Source: Cucumis sativus
Lineage: Eukaryota; Streptophyta; Magnoliopsida; Cucurbitales; Cucurbitaceae
Reading direction: 5' to 3'
DNA: 64,000 nucleotides
Assembly (NCBI RefSeq): GCF_000004075.3
Contig: NC_026656.2
Location: 19,106,607-19,170,606 of the forward strand
Below are positions 55,470 through 64,000 of the stretch, piece by piece. The translations under genes were made by a program, and so were the position numbers. Below the pieces are notes generated by a model that saw only the letters and a list, made by a program, of their open reading frames with translations, searched no databases and was not told the DNA's origin. The first letter of the stretch is position 1. The number at the start of each line of letters is the position of its first letter.

Positions 55470-56160
55470 TATGGAATGAATCTCTATTTCATTGATAATT
55501 TAGCAGAGGTACAAACCTAAATATACTCAAAGATGAATACATAATAATACCTCTGGAATAATATAGAATAATATCTCCTAAAAATAATCTAATTACATTA
55601 ATATCCTCCCTCCAACCCACGGTTCGAATCACAAACTTAAGTAAAATCGAGACAAAAACCAAATTGAACAAATCTGAGCGGCTGAGCAGATCTAGGCACA
55701 GCGAGAATAGAGCAAAATCGAAGTAGGACAAAAACGACAGGAGCATTTCGTCAGGTCAAAACAGAAGTAGAGAAGGACAAAAACATGATCTGTACTTAGC
55801 ATAGTGTTTCGTCGAATCAAAACGAAATAGAGCTAAATAGAACAGAAGCAAATCATCGAATCTGAACTGAATGGAACAAAGCATCATATCTGAGCTGAAT
55901 GGAAATCTAAGGGAGGAGCGACGATGAAATTGAGAGGAGAAGAAACGACGACGAGTTTTACAGATCTAAAGGTGTGATGGCGAATATGAAGGTGTAGAGT
56001 TTTTGAAACATATGGACAGTGACTATACAATAGAAAGACTTTAAATGGGTGTGGCTCTGCCTCCGTCGACAAATGGTCCAGGGAGGCAGACAAACGAGAT
56101 GTGACGGCTAGAATATAACGAAAAAAAGAAAATCTAGAGTTCTTATACCATATAGGTAAA
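55470..56160 (-). mobile_element. Possible LTR-retroelement remnant
   Basis: On the - strand, ATGGTATAAGAACTCTAG (about 56148-56131) resembles the TGGTATCAGAGC-type sequence that follows a 5' LTR. A purine run GGTTGGAGGGAGGATATTAA (about 55616-55597) resembles a polypurine tract. The sequence TTTGTACCTCTGCTAAATTA followed by TCAATGAAATAGAG resembles the end of a copia-type LTR. No gag or pol domain is readable, so this would be a short non-autonomous or decayed element. Confidence 0.3.
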
Positions 56161-58719
56161 TATTTTATATAAGAATAATATGTGAATAAATAGACAACCT
56201 ATGCAAGATAAATAAGGTAAGAGATGTAATTATGATGATTTTTGTTTTTAAAAAACAAAGAAAAGTAATTTAAAAGTACTTTACAAACAAATAGTTTTTT
56301 TTGTACGGCCATCAAAGTACAAACTTTAATATAAATTTAGAATTGGTTTTGAAATTTGTAAAATAATGTTAGATGGAGTTAGACAGAATGACAAAGGTTA
56401 CCATTGTTTTCTACTCAAACAAATATAATCTTTATTTTCAATATTAATTATGTCTCCTTAAATCATCACAATCAAATACTAATTAATGTTAGATTAACAA
56501 TTGAAATCATTTATAAATATAGTTAAAATTTAGATTTTATTAGATGCGTATACTATTGACAAAGTATAAAATTTTGCTAATTTTTTTTGTTTTTATATTT
56601 CCAACAGTCTCATATACTATGTATCTATTTTGAGTTATATTTAAATATTAATAAAATAAATTAAAAATGTTAAAAATATAATATTTGATAAGATATTTAA
56701 TCAAATGTAAAAAGTTTTGTCAAGTTTTGAAAAAGATTGATTTTACGAACGAGACAAACACTCGGAAACCTTGTGCTTTTAATTCAATCTTGTGTATGAA
56801 AATTAAAAAAGAAATTTTCTTGTGCCTTTTATCAATGTATATTAGTAAAGTTAGATACACTAATACATACGATTAAAGTAAAGCTTAGTCTGACATTGTC
56901 TTCTATCCTAAAGGTAGAGATTTGCATACTAAAAAATATTTTCATACAATCGAGTAAATAAGTTGATTATTTATTTCAATTAATTAATTTGTTTTAAAAA
57001 ATAAATTATCTTTATGACAACCTTCCTTAATAAGATATGTTCTATAGATTGTACATCTGTATGCTTGAGTTCTGAAAAAATGGATTCTCTTTATAGTTTG
57101 GAACTTGGGAATGGATAAGAACACGTTTTTGTATATCTTCCCATCGCTATCTAATTTCCTTTTTTACTAATACTATATGCACAAAGTAACAACAAACCAT
57201 GGATATGCATATATTGGTACGTGACAATGACAACAATATTATTACTTCTCATTTTCTATGGTAAAAAAAAAAGTTTTATATTCATTTAGTAAAAAAAATT
57301 ATATATTTATTACATACCAAACTTTGGAAGGAATAAAATATACATGATCTTCACATGACAATAATAATAATTTATAATTTAAGAAGAGTTGGGATCATGA
57401 CTTATAAAACAAAAAGAATATAGCCACTTGTGTGGTACGAGCCACAAAGCCTTTAATATTAGTAAAGTTTATTTATAAAAAATTATAGGGAGTCCAAATT
57501 AGAACTTTCGAAGTCATGTTAGGTTAATTATTCAACGTGCACCTCAATGTTGGCCGTAGCCAGGAGCTCAATTTGAGTTTTTGACCTAATCTATTTTCCT
57601 TCGACCTAAATGGCTTGTCTTTCGTAGAAATGAAGGAGAGCATAATAGATCGAAAAATTGAGCCGCAAACAAAAGCCAGTAAGTCGAAAAGTGAGATGAG
57701 TCGGTTTCAAAAGTTTCAAATCTAAGAATTTACAAAAAAAAAACATTTCTAAAGTGTTAAATCGACCTAACCAGCCAATCGACCTGCCAAAAATCGACTA
57801 GTCGATCCTTACTCATGAATATTGAAATGGGTTTGAACATTGAACTGACTAAAAAAGGAGGGCAAGTAAGTTAGTTTGACCTTGGCTAAAGAAAATCCCC
57901 TTTTTTTCATGGTTAAATAGGTAGCCCTAAGGTGTGGTTTCGTGTCTCAAATTCTATCATTTTCTTGATGGATAGTTCCCAAATAGTCCAAATCTTCCTA
58001 ATAACGTATATGTGTGCGCCATGTGCGAACAGGTTGTAAAGTATTAAATAACATAACCATAAATAAATTATTCTGCTCCCCTCTACATTTATCACTTTAC
58101 TTTGCATAAGAAAATTCACCCATGTGGAATAATGGAAGGTAATGTAAATCTACCACCATCAACTCCTTTTTATTTAAATTATTGTTATTCTAGTTTTTTT
58201 CTAATAAAATATTTAAGTAAATAAACAAATTTTTTTCAAGAAATATTTGTCTCATTAATATTTTTTATAAAAATTATTTTAAATGTCAAAATTTCTATAA
58301 AAAAAAATACCTACAAATATAACAAATAAATATTTCAATTTATACTAATAGACATATACTATGATATTTTGACTTATTTTATTATATTTAAAAATAACCA
58401 TATTTTTAATTATTTTTTCTTTAACAATAAAACAAAACTGAAAAAGACTTAACACATCTCTTTTTTCTCTAACGAAAATGCTCCTCAATCTCTAGTAGCA
58501 ATCTGAACATCTTTCTTAGACCATAATTATTCTTTTAAATAAAAAGTCACATATCTTATTAACCTTTCATTTAACTAAATACATGCATGTGATCAAAATG
58601 AGTTTGATATAACAACCTAACGTAAATAAATGCGTAGAATCAAATTATATAAATATAATTTATTCTATAATAATAATAATATAAGTAATAACAACAAGTT
58701 CTTGTGAAGGTTTACGAAA

Positions 58720-58775
58720 TTGGGCCGGCCCAGGAGATCATTTCAAATGGGCTTTTAAATTCATCGGGCCGCTAT
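58720..58775. promoter_or_regulatory. GGCCCA/TGGGC cluster (site II-like)
   Basis: TTGGGCCGGCCCAGG, AATGGGCTTT and TCGGGCCGC occur within 50 bases. These are TCP/site II-like elements, 1.4 kb upstream of the B3 gene and pointing to no recognised transcript. Confidence 0.3.
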
Positions 58776-59582
58776 TCAGACATTAACCACCACCCTACTT
58801 TACAAAAATATATTAAAAAAAAATGAAAAATGGAATGTATCGTTACGGTGCCGTTTTGTTTTAAGTGATTTTCAATACTCTCCATTTCTCCAACATTATT
58901 TATTTTATTCAAATGGAACCTCTTTTTCAATGCTTAGATCCTAAAATTGTCAAAAACATTAAGAAAATACAATAATTTGTAACATATAATAATTAATTTG
59001 AAAAACAATAATAAAAAAAGATTTAATTATCGTTTTGATCTCTTAAATAATTTTGAATAATTTCATACACTCCAAAAATGCCTAGACTTATTAAATTGAA
59101 TGGAAGAACTCACAACTTAAGTATACTTCAAAACTAAAAAAAAAATGTTCATGTGTGTTATTTTTTCTTTTGGAAAGCAATAGGTGTGTGTGAGAAAAGA
59201 AAGAGAGAGTGGTATATTTTGATTTTATTGAGTTGTGGTATATTGAGATGGAGAAAATTGTGATATAAATGGTAAATGGTAAAACAATTTAAGAAAACAT
59301 TTAGAGAAATAAAGAGAATCTTAAGATGATAAAATACAGAAATGGAAAATTGGAATTCATTTGCTTTATGTGAAAAGGAAAATTAGAGTATTTATGTAAA
59401 AACTTCATTATCACGGAGCAAAGCTTCAATTTCTTCACCAATTCTGTAATTTCAATAATGGAAGATAGAAAAAAAAAAAAAAAAAACTCTCATTATGGTT
59501 TCATTTCTAAAAAATATCCGCATGTTTTACCAAATTGAAAATCGTCACAAACTTTTGAAATACAAAAATTTGAGAGGAATGA

Positions 59583-59750
59583 TAAAAAATAGTAAAACTG
59601 AGAAAATATTTATAATATATAACAAAAACTTTAAATTTTATTAATTATAGATATTGATAAAGTAATAGAAATTTATTAGTGAGTTTGATTCGTGTTTGTA
59701 AATATTTTAATTTATTTTGTTATAAGTTACAAAATTTTTGAAAAAAATAA
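59583..59750 (+). mobile_element. Decayed MITE-like element (fourth copy)
   Basis: The left two thirds align with the third copy at 53251: AAAATAGTAAAACTGAGAAA, then ATATTTATAAxATATA and TATAGATATTG, with several substitutions. The right end is less clear. Confidence 0.45.
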
Positions 59751-60167
59751 ATTTGCAAATAGTTAAAAACAATTATGGTACAACCTTATGTTACTTCTTG
59801 TAGTTAACTTTGTGTAAATAATAATAATTGTATTAGTTTCAACCTGTAAAAAAGTTACAAATAAATTCAGTAAACAAAAAATTATAAAAGGAGAGGGAAT
59901 GTATGAGATATTTAGATTTGATTTTATTTTATTGAGTCCATGTTTACTATATCATAAATTATTTTCTTGAGAGAAAACGAGAGAATATTATATGATAAAG
60001 AGACTGAAATGGAAATCTTGAAGTCCATGTCCTCTGTTTCAAATGGGAAGAAACAGAGCATATATGGAAAAAATATTCTCTTTCTGTTGTATAAATCACA
60101 CCCATTTCTTGTTTCAATTTCTCCGGCAAATTTCATTTTCATATTTTTACTTTTGTGATTTCAAGAA

Positions 60168-60917
60168 ATGGTAATGGCAATGGGGAATGTGATGATTCAA
60201 GAACCCCATTCGTTAGTGTTAATCGATGGAGGAGTTCACGTTCCTCGGAGGAAGAGGTCCGGCAGCGTTGAATCGAAGAAGGAAGATGACGGAGCGTCCA
60301 TTTCCATGGTGGAAGCGGCCAAGATTCTGATAGCAATGGCCAACGATGGATTCTGTAAAAGGAAGAAGAAAGAATCTCCTACGGTGAAACAGAGTAAGAA
60401 ATCTCCGACGGCGAAAAAGAGGAAGACATCTCCGACAGCGAAACAAAAGAAGAAGTCAATGGAGTTAGAGGAGAGTTTTCCGGAGATGCCGGCTTCGATG
60501 AGGGATAGGGTTGTGGGGAAGGGCGGTTACGAAATTCAATTGGTGATTCAAAAACAACTTGAGGAAAGTGATGTGAGCAGAAACCATGGAAGATTGTGTC
60601 TGCCGGCGAAGAAGGTGAAAACAGAATTTGTGAGAGAAGAAGAGAGGAATATTTTGGAAGAAGAAAATGATGGGAAGAAGAAGAATAAGAAGGGATTGGA
60701 AGTTGGGGTTATGGATGATAGTTTGAGGGAAAGTTCAATGTGTCTGAAGAAATGGAAGATTGGGAGTGGGAAGTTTTACTGTTTGATGAAGAATTGGAAT
60801 TGTTTTGTGGAAGAAAATGGTTTGAGAAGTGGGGATTACATTCAACTTTGGAGTTTCAGGAACAATATTTCTGATAAGCTCTGTTTCGCCATTGTTAAAC
60901 TCTTGCATGTTGCATGA
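60168..60917 (+). CDS. B3 domain-containing protein (DUF313 group)
   Basis: This single-exon gene encodes 249 residues. The C-terminal half matches the B3/DUF313 group of plant nuclear DNA-binding proteins (Arabidopsis At2g31720/At1g05920-type): LVIQKQLEESDVSRNHGRLC, followed by LPAKKVKTEFVREEE, then LKKWKIGSGKFYCLMKNWN, VEENGLRSGDYIQLWSFR and LCFAIVKL. The N-terminal half is not conserved: VEAAKILIAMAND is followed by a lysine-rich region with three tandem ESPTVKQ/KSPTAKK/TSPTAKQ units (about residues 69-95) that should act as nuclear localisation and charge-based DNA contact sequence. The first ATG of a run (MVMAMG) was taken as start; the next ones would remove two to eight residues. Target genes are unknown. 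Confidence 0.88.
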   Translation: MVMAMGNVMIQEPHSLVLIDGGVHVPRRKRSGSVESKKEDDGASISMVEAAKILIAMANDGFCKRKKKESPTVKQSKKSPTAKKRKTSPTAKQKKKSMELEESFPEMPASMRDRVVGKGGYEIQLVIQKQLEESDVSRNHGRLCLPAKKVKTEFVREEERNILEEENDGKKKNKKGLEVGVMDDSLRESSMCLKKWKIGSGKFYCLMKNWNCFVEENGLRSGDYIQLWSFRNNISDKLCFAIVKLLHVA

Positions 60918-61879
60918 GGAAGACGAGTTGGGTTACGTATATAGCTTAACTTCGGTAAATGTGATCTCATCTAACTAATTCAAAATGTTCCTACTTTAGT
61001 GTTATTAATATAATATAAAACTAATTATGCTGTGATAACCTTTCTCTTTACCTTTTGTTTTGTAGTCTTTGAAAATTGTAAGTTAAATGAAATCTAAAGT
61101 TAAGTTGATAATGGAATGAATTCAGTACTTAATTCAATATTTTTTTGTACTCTTAATTAGATAAGTTGGATATCAATTTTGACCCCAAACTATCATTTTG
61201 ATATTAAAAATGGTCTAAAATAATAAGATGCTGACCAACAAAGCAGAAAATAAGACTCAACAAGCTTATACCATCTCAAATAAAAAGAAAAATGAAGCAC
61301 ATGGTGAAAATTCATGGGATAACTTGGCAAGTCAACCAATCAGAAGACAATTATTATGGCTAGAGGCTCAATGACAAATGCTAGAGTTAAAAAACTTCAA
61401 GATGAATTAAATGCTTGTTTACAAGCTAGATTTTCGGTTTTAGTGAAGAGTTGGAACTTCAAGAGTCACTAGAACACCTAAGAGTCATAATGTTCACATG
61501 TTTAATGGATCACATCATTTAATGGCAATGTTGTGTCCTTCCATACAACGTTTTAAATTAGTATAAATAGGGTTGTAGTTTCCACATTTTGGAGGAACTT
61601 GAATTTGAATGAATTTTTTATTGAGTGTATGTCTTTTATTTGTATTATCGTGTTAGAATGCATTTTTAAGACTTTCAATCTAGTTTGATAAATTAGATTG
61701 TGGAGAATTTGAAATATTGAAGTTAGGATTAAGTTCTTCGGGTTGTTAGTTATTTGTTTAATTGAGGCTATTCTTATTAAAAAATTACATAAATTTAGAT
61801 CTATAGTGAAGGACAAGAAAAAGAAAATTGAGGATCCAAACTTAATATTACAATTAGCATTTGATATCACAATCAACAA
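60918..61879. other. Intergenic between B3 gene and tRNA-Glu
   Basis: The B3 3' flank is followed from about 61.2 kb by sequence that looks retroelement-derived (separate entry). No intact gene. Confidence 0.6.
61230..61640 (+). mobile_element. Ty3/gypsy-like polyprotein scrap with LTR-like 3' part
   Basis: From 61359 one frame reads MARGSMTNARVKKLQDELNA and continues to a TAG near 61472. This matches the GPMTRARAKKxQEAL-type peptide common in plant Ty3/gypsy polyproteins. Downstream, TATAAATAGGGTTGTAG and an ATTTTGGAGGAA/AATGAATTTTT stretch resemble a gypsy LTR promoter and U5 region. It is short and broken; no protease, reverse transcriptase or integrase was seen. Confidence 0.5.
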
Positions 61880-61951
61880 TCCGTTGTAGTCTAGTTGGTT
61901 AGGATACTCGGCTCTCACCCGAGAGACCCGGGTTCAAGTCCCGGCAACGGA
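61880..61951 (+). tRNA. tRNA-Glu(CTC): tRNA-Glu (anticodon CTC)
   Basis: A 72-base cloverleaf can be drawn: acceptor TCCGTTG pairs with CAACGGA, D arm GTCT/GGAT, anticodon stem CTCGG/CCGAG with loop CTCTCAC giving anticodon CTC, and T stem CCGGG/CCCGG with loop TTCAAGT. Internal Pol III boxes are present: A box TAGTCTAGTTGG and B box GGTTCAAGTCC. A CAA motif just upstream (ATCAACAA) is typical of plant tRNA start sites. No intron, and the CCA is not encoded, as expected for a nuclear tRNA. It decodes GAG glutamate codons. Confidence 0.95.
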
Positions 61952-61955
61952 ATCC

Positions 61956-61967
61956 TTTTTATTTTTT
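61956..61967 (+). terminator. Pol III terminator of tRNA-Glu
   Basis: TTTTT at 61956-61960 and TTTTTT at 61962-61967 lie four bases after the tRNA end, a standard Pol III stop signal. Confidence 0.9.
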
Positions 61968-62131
61968 AAGTATAATTCATGTATTCCAAGTTTTTGTAAG
62001 CTTCTTGTTCACACCAAGATTTTTTATGTCTCATATTTCTAGCTTCTAATCTTGCTTCGTCACCATACCCATGAATACTTTGAAGAATTTTGTTTAATTC
62101 AAAGCAATGCTTCTTATTCTCGTTGAACTTC

Positions 62132-64000
62132 ATGAGAAATGCATTGGACATCCGCTTGTTGGCAAACCGGTATGCCGAAAAATTGCAACTTTGTTCTCCA
62201 CAGGATCCGGCTTCATTCTCACTTGCTCGGGCGGTCCATGCCCATATGATTGCCTCCGGTTTCAAGCCTCGTGGACATTTCCTTAACCGTTTGCTGGAAA
62301 TGTACTGTAAATCGTCGAATGTTGTGTATGCACGCCAACTGTTTGAGGAAATTCCCAACCCAGATGCTATAGCAAGGACTACGTTGATTACGGCTTATTG
62401 TGCTTTGGGGAATCTGGAACTGGGTCGAGAAATATTTAATGGAACTCCGTTGTATATGAGGGATAGTGTTTTCTATAATGCAATGATCACTGGTTATGCG
62501 CATAACGGTGATGGTCATTCTGCTCTTGAACTGTTTCGTGCTATGAGACGAGATGACTTCCGGCCTGATGACTTTACATTTACAAGTGTTCTCAGTGCTT
62601 TAGTGCTTTTTGTTGGCAATGAGCAACAATGTGGTCAGATGCATTGTGCAGTGGTGAAAACTGGAATGGGGTGTGTTTCTTCTTCAGTGTTGAATGCTCT
62701 TCTGTCTGTTTATGTCAAGCGTGCATCAGAATTAGGGATACCATGCTCAGCAATGGTTTCGGCAAGGAAATTGTTTGATGAAATGCCTAAGAGAGACGAG
62801 TTAACATGGACCACGATGATTACTGGGTATGTGAGGAATGATGATCTGAATGGAGCACGTGAAGTTTTTGAGGCAATGGTTGAAAATCTTGGGGCAGCAT
62901 GGAATGCCATGATATCTGGATATGTGCACTGTGGCTGTTTTCAGGAAGCATTGACATTGTGCAGAAAAATGCGTTTTCTTGGAATTCAGTTCGACGATAT
63001 CACCTATACGACCATAATCAGTGCTTGTGCAAATGTTGGATCCTTTCAAATGGGGAAACAGATGCATGCTTACATTCTTAAAAATGAGCTGAACCCAAAT
63101 CATAGCTTTTGCCTGTCTGTCAGTAATGCACTGATTACTTTGTATTGTAAAAATAATAAAGTTGATGAGGCACGGAAGATTTTTTATGCCATGCCAGTTA
63201 GAAATATCATTACTTGGAATGCAATCTTATCGGGGTATGTGAATGCAGGGCGTATGGAGGAAGCAAAGTCTTTCTTTGAAGAAATGCCAGTGAAAAACCT
63301 TCTTACATTGACTGTGATGATTTCAGGACTCGCACAAAATGGTTTTGGAGATGAGGGTTTGAAGTTGTTTAAGCAAATGAGGTTGGATGGTTTTGAACCT
63401 TGTGATTTTGCATTTGCAGGAGCACTTACAGCTTGTTCTGTGCTTGGAGCATTGGAGAATGGTCGCCAGCTCCATGCTCAACTTGTTCACCTGGGCTATG
63501 AGTCAAGCCTTTCTGTTGGCAATGCAATGATCTCAATGTATGCAAAATGTGGAGTGGTTGAGGCTGCAGAGTCAGTGTTCGTCACTATGCCTTCTGTAGA
63601 CTTGGTTTCATGGAATTCAATGATTGCAGCACTGGGACAACATGGACATGGCGTAAAAGCAATCGAACTTTTTGATCAAATGTTGAAAGAGGGTGTATTC
63701 CCTGATAGAATAACATTTCTTACCGTTCTTACTGCATGTAGCCACGCAGGGTTGGTTGAGAAGGGACGCCATTATTTTAATTCAATGTTGGAAAGTTATG
63801 GGATCACCCCTTGTGAAGATCATTATGCTCGAATGGTTGATTTGTTTTGTCGAGCTGGGATGTTCTCATATGCAAGGATCGTCATTGACTCTATGCCTTC
63901 TAAACCTGGTGCGCCAGTTTGGGAGGCTCTTCTTGCCGGTTGCCGGATTCATGGGAACATGGATTTGGGAATAGAGGCAGCCGAACAACTTTTTAAGCTA
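62132..64000 (+). CDS. PLS-class pentatricopeptide repeat protein (DYW type expected), 3' end outside window
   Basis: An uninterrupted reading frame of 623 codons runs from the ATG at 62132 to the right edge with no stop. It encodes a chain of PLS-type PPR repeats recognisable by recurring TWTTMITGYVRN, AWNAMISGYVHCG, TWNAILSGYVNAGRM, SWNSMIAALGQHGHG, and by P-L-S boundary motifs such as LTACSHAGLVEKGRHYFNSM. At the edge, VWEALLAGCRIHGNMDLG marks the start of the E region. The sequence closely resembles Arabidopsis At1g25360-type proteins of about 790 residues that end in a DYW cytidine-deaminase domain, so about 160 residues including E+ and DYW probably lie beyond the window. Such proteins act in mitochondria or chloroplasts as site-specific C-to-U RNA editing factors; the N-terminus (MRNALDIRLLANRYAEKLQL) fits an organelle presequence. 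Intronless, as usual for the family. It starts 180 bases after the tRNA. Confidence 0.93.
   Translation, partial: MRNALDIRLLANRYAEKLQLCSPQDPASFSLARAVHAHMIASGFKPRGHFLNRLLEMYCKSSNVVYARQLFEEIPNPDAIARTTLITAYCALGNLELGREIFNGTPLYMRDSVFYNAMITGYAHNGDGHSALELFRAMRRDDFRPDDFTFTSVLSALVLFVGNEQQCGQMHCAVVKTGMGCVSSSVLNALLSVYVKRASELGIPCSAMVSARKLFDEMPKRDELTWTTMITGYVRNDDLNGAREVFEAMVENLGAAWNAMISGYVHCGCFQEALTLCRKMRFLGIQFDDITYTTIISACANVGSFQMGKQMHAYILKNELNPNHSFCLSVSNALITLYCKNNKVDEARKIFYAMPVRNIITWNAILSGYVNAGRMEEAKSFFEEMPVKNLLTLTVMISGLAQNGFGDEGLKLFKQMRLDGFEPCDFAFAGALTACSVLGALENGRQLHAQLVHLGYESSLSVGNAMISMYAKCGVVEAAESVFVTMPSVDLVSWNSMIAALGQHGHGVKAIELFDQMLKEGVFPDRITFLTVLTACSHAGLVEKGRHYFNSMLESYGITPCEDHYARMVDLFCRAGMFSYARIVIDSMPSKPGAPVWEALLAGCRIHGNMDLGIEAAEQLFKL

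Larger units (their letters stand above)
47418..60167. other. 12.8-kb intergenic region between BBX and B3 genes
   Basis: The left end holds the BBX promoter and the right end the B3 gene promoter. Between them is AT-rich DNA with two inverted-repeat element copies (53251-53439, 59583-59750), a less AT-rich island at 51.68-52.08 kb, a retroelement-like patch at 55.47-56.16 kb, and a GGCCCA cluster at 58.72-58.77 kb. Open frames of 60-85 codons carry no known domain. No protein gene is supported. Confidence 0.6.

Noticed and set aside
61966..62358. 130-codon - strand frame (and others at 62219-62518, 62801-63103)
   Set aside because: They are antisense shadows of the intronless PPR gene.

Overview
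The window is nuclear DNA from a flowering plant, almost certainly a eudicot. It carries plant-specific families (SHI/STY-type SRS factor, double B-box factor, B3/DUF313 factor, DYW-type PPR protein, RD19 protease), short GT-AG introns and very AT-rich intergenic DNA full of AT microsatellites and small inverted-repeat elements. The repeat style suggests a cucurbit, possibly Cucumis, but that is an impression and I could not test it.

Layout: (1) 1-2184, the 3' exons of a TFIIF beta (RAP30) gene, + strand, 5' end outside the window. (2) 4039-8050, a complete four-exon RD19/cathepsin F-type cysteine protease, + strand, with a 2 kb second intron and a diverged second copy of its own promoter about 900 bp upstream. 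(3) 10542-18766, a complete 18-exon V-ATPase subunit a gene, - strand, convergent with the protease, with one GC-AG intron and a related direct repeat on each side. (4) 18767-33076, 14 kb with no protein gene that I can support; it contains one promoter-like block near 23.4 kb. (5) 33077-34454, an SRS (SHI/STY/LRP1) transcription factor, - strand, with an unusual splice-site choice. (6) 34455-46294, 12 kb of AT-rich intergenic DNA with two orphan promoter-like clusters and a repeat-filled element near 43 kb. (7) 46295-47417, a double B-box (BBX20-22-like) factor, - strand. (8) 47418-60167, 13 kb intergenic with a less AT-rich exon-like island near 51.7-52.1 kb and a retroelement-like remnant near 55.5-56.1 kb. 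(9) 60168-60917, a single-exon B3/DUF313 protein, + strand. (10) a Ty3/gypsy-like scrap, then tRNA-Glu(CTC) at 61880-61951. (11) 62132-64000, an intronless PLS-class PPR gene, + strand, running off the right edge.

The genes do not form a pathway or operon. They are independent nuclear genes covering basal transcription (TFIIF), vacuolar proteolysis (RD19), endomembrane acidification (VHA-a), development and light signalling (SRS, BBX, B3), translation (tRNA) and organelle RNA editing (PPR). I found no defence island, biosynthetic cluster, CRISPR array or other clearly new multi-gene system. The most unusual material is non-coding: the duplicated protease promoter, the repeat pair around VHA-a, orphan promoter-like blocks, and a family of short inverted-repeat elements that may include a larger member carrying a degenerate GTATCAA-type array.
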